Made by a program: the position numbers and the translations under genes
The notes under the pieces: generated by a model
Databases searched by the model: none
Told to the model about the DNA's origin: nothing
Seen by the model: the letters and a program-made list of their open reading frames with translations, nothing else
Shown: positions 61,454 through 64,000 of the stretch, piece by piece
Numbering within the stretch: the stretch's first letter is position 1
How the letters are laid out: each line of letters opens with the position of its first letter
Assembly (NCBI RefSeq): GCF_028737195.1
Contig: NZ_JAQZAJ010000003.1
Span: forward strand, 496,001 to 560,000
Reading direction: 5' to 3'
Source of the DNA: Pseudovibrio exalbescens
Lineage (GTDB): Bacteria; Pseudomonadota; Alphaproteobacteria; Rhizobiales; Stappiaceae
Length of the DNA stretch: 64,000 nt

Positions 61454-61852
61454 ATGTCGATTTCCGATCCAGTCGGCGATATGCTGACACGCATTCGTAA
61501 TGCACAAATGCGCCGCAAGAGCAAGGTTTCTACACCTGCATCAAAATTGCGCGCTCGGGTACTGGACGTATTGGCCTCGGAAGGTTATATCCGTGGCTAT
61601 ACAACCGTCTCTTTCGAGAGCGGTAAGTCTGAACTCGAAATTGAACTGAAGTACTTTGATGGCGAACCAGTGATCCGCACCATTGAGCGCGTATCTAAGC
61701 CTGGTCGTCGCGTGTACTCCTCAGTGAAGAACATCCCTCACGTTGCAAACGGTTTGGGTGTATCTATTCTGTCCACGCCTCAGGGTGTGATGGCAGACCA
61801 TGAAGCTCGCGACAAGAACGTGGGCGGTGAGGTTCTGTGCCGCGTCTTCTGA
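61454..61852 (+). CDS. rpsH: 30S ribosomal protein S8
   Basis: 132 residues. S8 binds the central domain of 16S rRNA and is the spc-operon repressor in E. coli. [20 protein letters not shown] and [20 protein letters not shown] with GGEVLCRVF at the end are typical. Confidence 0.97.
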   Translation: MSISDPVGDMLTRIRNAQMRRKSKVSTPASKLRARVLDVLASEGYIRGYTTVSFESGKSELEIELKYFDGEPVIRTIERVSKPGRRVYSSVKNIPHVANGLGVSILSTPQGVMADHEARDKNVGGEVLCRVF

Positions 61853-61899
61853 TGCGGCACTACCACTACATATAATACATTAACTGACAGGTTGATCCT

Positions 61900-62433
61900 A
61901 TGTCTCGAATTGGCAAAAAGCCAGTCCCCGTGCCTAGCGGGGTAACGGCAACGATCAACGGCCAGGAAGTAGCGGTCAAAGGCCCGAAGGGGGAACTCTC
62001 CTTCGTGGTCAATGACCTTGTTCTGGTCGAGATGACTGATGACGGCATCCGCGTTGATCCGCGCAACCAGACTAAGGCAGCGCGTTCTATGTGGGGCATG
62101 AGCCGTACAATGATCGCGAACCTTATCACTGGTGTGACATCTGGCTACGAAAAGAAGCTGGAAATCCAGGGTGTTGGTTACCGTGCCCAAGTTCAGGGTA
62201 ATACACTGAATCTTGCTCTCGGTTTCTCCCATGATGTCAAGTTCGACATCCCTCAGGGAGTTAACATCGTTTGCCCTAAGCCTACCGAAATCGTTCTCAG
62301 CGGTATCGATAAGCAGCAGATTGGACAGGTCGCAGCGAATATTCGCGAGTGGCGTCCACCTGAGCCATACAAGGGCAAGGGTATTCGATACGCGGATGAG
62401 TTCATCGTCCGTAAGGAAGGCAAGAAGAAGTAA
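61900..62433 (+). CDS. rplF: 50S ribosomal protein L6
   Basis: 177 residues made of two similar domains. L6 supports the sarcin-ricin region where GTPases bind. [20 protein letters not shown] and [20 protein letters not shown] are the family ends. It lies 47 bases after rpsH and 11 before rplR. Confidence 0.97.
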   Translation: MSRIGKKPVPVPSGVTATINGQEVAVKGPKGELSFVVNDLVLVEMTDDGIRVDPRNQTKAARSMWGMSRTMIANLITGVTSGYEKKLEIQGVGYRAQVQGNTLNLALGFSHDVKFDIPQGVNIVCPKPTEIVLSGIDKQQIGQVAANIREWRPPEPYKGKGIRYADEFIVRKEGKKK

Positions 62434-62444
62434 CGGAACCGATC

Positions 62445-62801
62445 ATGGCGAACAATCAATTCGAACGTCGTCGCGCTCGCGTCCGCCGTTCGTTAAAAAA
62501 GGTAGCGAATGGACGTCCTCGTCTGTCCGTTTTCCGCTCGTCCAAGCAGATTTATGCTCAGATCATCGACGATGCGCAGGGTAAGACCCTGGCAGCTGCG
62601 TCCACGATCGAGAAGGACGTGAAGAGCTCCTTGAAGACCGGTGCTGACAAGGCTGCGGCCGAAGCAGTTGGCAAGCTGATCGCTGAACGTGCGATTGCTG
62701 CAGGTGTCAAGGATGTCGTGTTTGATCGTGGCGGTTATCTGTTCCACGGCCGTGTTAAGGCCCTGGCGGATGCTGCTCGTGAAGGCGGCCTGAATTTCTG
62801 A
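62445..62801 (+). CDS. rplR: 50S ribosomal protein L18
   Basis: 118 residues. L18 brings 5S rRNA into the 50S with L5. [20 protein letters not shown] near the start is the basic 5S-binding tail, and [20 protein letters not shown] is the typical C-terminus. Confidence 0.96.
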   Translation: MANNQFERRRARVRRSLKKVANGRPRLSVFRSSKQIYAQIIDDAQGKTLAAASTIEKDVKSSLKTGADKAAAEAVGKLIAERAIAAGVKDVVFDRGGYLFHGRVKALADAAREGGLNF

Positions 62802-62842
62802 TCTGCATCTAACGATGCAAAGAGAGAACGGAAGACGATAAT

Positions 62843-63406
62843 ATGGCGAGACAGGACAACCGGGATCGCGAAGAGCGCGACAGCGAATTTGTCGATAAGC
62901 TCGTTCACATCAACCGTGTCGCAAAAGTGGTCAAGGGCGGTCGTCGCTTTGGCTTTGCTGCGCTGGTTGTTGTTGGAGACCAGAAGGGCCGTGTAGGCTT
63001 TGGTCACGGTAAGGCCCGCGAAGTACCTGAGGCAATCCGCAAGGCAACTGAAGCTGCCAAGCGGTCTATGATCCGGGTACCACTTCGTGAAGGTCGTACC
63101 CTTCACCACGACGTTGAAGGCCGTCACGGCGCAGGCAAGGTCATGATGCGTGCAGCACCTGCGGGTACTGGTATCATCGCAGGTGGTCCAATGCGTGCTG
63201 TGTTCGAAACGCTCGGCGTTCAGGACGTGGTTGCAAAATCAACTGGCACTTCTAACCCGTACAACATGGTTCGTGCGACGTTTGAAGCGCTGAAGAAGGA
63301 AGACAGCCCACGTTCAGTTGCGGCACGTCGCGGCCTCAAGGTTTCTACCATTCAGGCTCGTCGTCGCGACAACGACGAAGCGGCAGCGGCTCCTTCCGAG
63401 GGTTAA
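62843..63406 (+). CDS. rpsE: 30S ribosomal protein S5
   Basis: 187 residues. S5 helps unwind mRNA at the entry and keeps decoding accurate. [20 protein letters not shown] and [20 protein letters not shown] are typical. The first 15 residues are charged, and the tail is Ala-rich, longer than in E. coli. Confidence 0.97.
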   Translation: MARQDNRDREERDSEFVDKLVHINRVAKVVKGGRRFGFAALVVVGDQKGRVGFGHGKAREVPEAIRKATEAAKRSMIRVPLREGRTLHHDVEGRHGAGKVMMRAAPAGTGIIAGGPMRAVFETLGVQDVVAKSTGTSNPYNMVRATFEALKKEDSPRSVAARRGLKVSTIQARRRDNDEAAAAPSEG

Positions 63407-63450
63407 TCCTCGGTAGGGATCCGTCTTAGACATGAACAAGGGTTAGTGTC

Positions 63451-63642
63451 ATGGCGAATGAAAAGACCGTAACGGTCGAACAGATCGGCAGCCCGCTGCG
63501 CCGTCCTGCTGATCAGCGCGCAACGCTGATCGGCCTTGGACTGAACAAGATGCACCGTCGTCGCACCCTGAAGGATACTCCTGAAGTGCGCGGCATGATC
63601 CGTAAGGTTCAGCATCTCGTTCGTATCGTTGACGAAGCGTAA
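63451..63642 (+). CDS. rpmD: 50S ribosomal protein L30
   Basis: 63 residues ([20 protein letters not shown], then [20 protein letters not shown]). L30 is a small 50S protein bound to domain II of 23S rRNA. It lies between rpsE and rplO. Confidence 0.97.
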   Translation: MANEKTVTVEQIGSPLRRPADQRATLIGLGLNKMHRRRTLKDTPEVRGMIRKVQHLVRIVDEA

Positions 63643-63663
63643 CGAGAGCCGGGAGAAAAACAG

Positions 63664-64000
63664 ATGAAACTTAACGAACTCCGGGACAATCCGGGTGCTG
63701 TTAAGGACCGTACCCGCGTAGGACGCGGTATCGGTTCCGGCAAGGGCAAGACCGGCGGCCGTGGTGTTAAAGGTCAGAAGTCCCGTTCAGGTGTAGCCAT
63801 TAAGGGCTTCGAAGGTGGTCAGATGCCATTGCATCGCCGTCTTCCAAAGCGCGGCTTCACCAATATCTTTGCCAAGGACTTCAACGTAGTGTCCTTGGGC
63901 CGTGTTCAGACTGCAATCGAAGCGGGCAAGCTTGATGCTTCCGCACCGGTCACAGTTGAAACACTTAAAGCAGCAGGCGTTGTCAAGCGCGTACGGGACG
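63664..64000 (+). CDS. rplO: 50S ribosomal protein L15 (partial, runs off the window)
   Basis: The first 112 codons are present from ATG at 63664 (AACAG before it, GGGAGAAAA further upstream). The Gly/Lys-rich N-terminal extension ([20 protein letters not shown], then KGQKSRSG) that threads into 23S rRNA is complete. The C-terminal globular part is cut off by the window edge. secY is expected next. Confidence 0.96.
   Translation, partial: MKLNELRDNPGAVKDRTRVGRGIGSGKGKTGGRGVKGQKSRSGVAIKGFEGGQMPLHRRLPKRGFTNIFAKDFNVVSLGRVQTAIEAGKLDASAPVTVETLKAAGVVKRVRD

Overview
This window comes from an alphaproteobacterium. The order tRNA-Tyr, tRNA-Gly, tuf, tRNA-Trp, secE, nusG, rplKAJL, rpoBC, rpsL, rpsG, fusA, tuf, then the S10/spc ribosomal operon is typical of the class. 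The overall look resembles marine Hyphomicrobiales such as Pseudovibrio, but that genus guess is an inference and is not proven here. The window has three parts: a metabolic and accessory left end (1-13000), a tRNA-Thr-borne genomic island (about 13010-33387), and a conserved housekeeping block (33776-64000).

Left end. The window opens with the last codons of an MtnA-like sugar-phosphate isomerase, followed without a break by a split transketolase and a RuBisCO-like protein (form IV) with altered active-site residues. This looks like a salvage or sugar-phosphate pathway, not carbon fixation. A terminator closes the operon. Then come a broken phage terminase, two orphan minus-strand genes of unknown function, and a decayed copy of the tRNA-Thr 3' end and terminator (about 5986-6090). 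From 6326 to 12683 lies a divergent module: RpiR regulator, beta-CASP-like metallo-hydrolase and histidine phosphatase on the minus strand, and a three-gene ABC importer on the plus strand. Two TTGCAAC-type palindromes sit between the two arms.

Island. A 106-base stretch at 12951-13056, covering a tRNA-Thr 3' portion and its terminator, is repeated at 33253-33358, where the tRNA gene is complete. Between the copies are a tyrosine integrase, arm-type repeats at both ends, an AlpA-like regulator, a winged-helix protein, small unknown genes and a tightly packed five-gene minus-strand operon (31397 to 17911). That operon encodes a DUF1998-type giant helicase, an SNF2 helicase, an Eco57I-type adenine methyltransferase, a very acidic protein and an HNH nuclease. 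It reads as an anti-phage or restriction-like system. It shares parts with DISARM (SNF2 helicase plus methylase) and Druantia (large DUF1998 helicase) but matches neither as I know them. It is the best candidate for an undescribed system in this window. Scraps of IS3- and IS256-family transposases fill the right end of the island.

Housekeeping block. An OmpW-type porin and rlmB precede the tRNA and translation/transcription genes. Two tuf genes (36166 and 53424) appear identical from codon 6 to the stop codon, which points to gene conversion. Several hairpins lie between rplA-rplJ, rplL-rpoB, rpoB-rpoC and tuf-rpsJ, and probably set relative expression. The window ends inside rplO.
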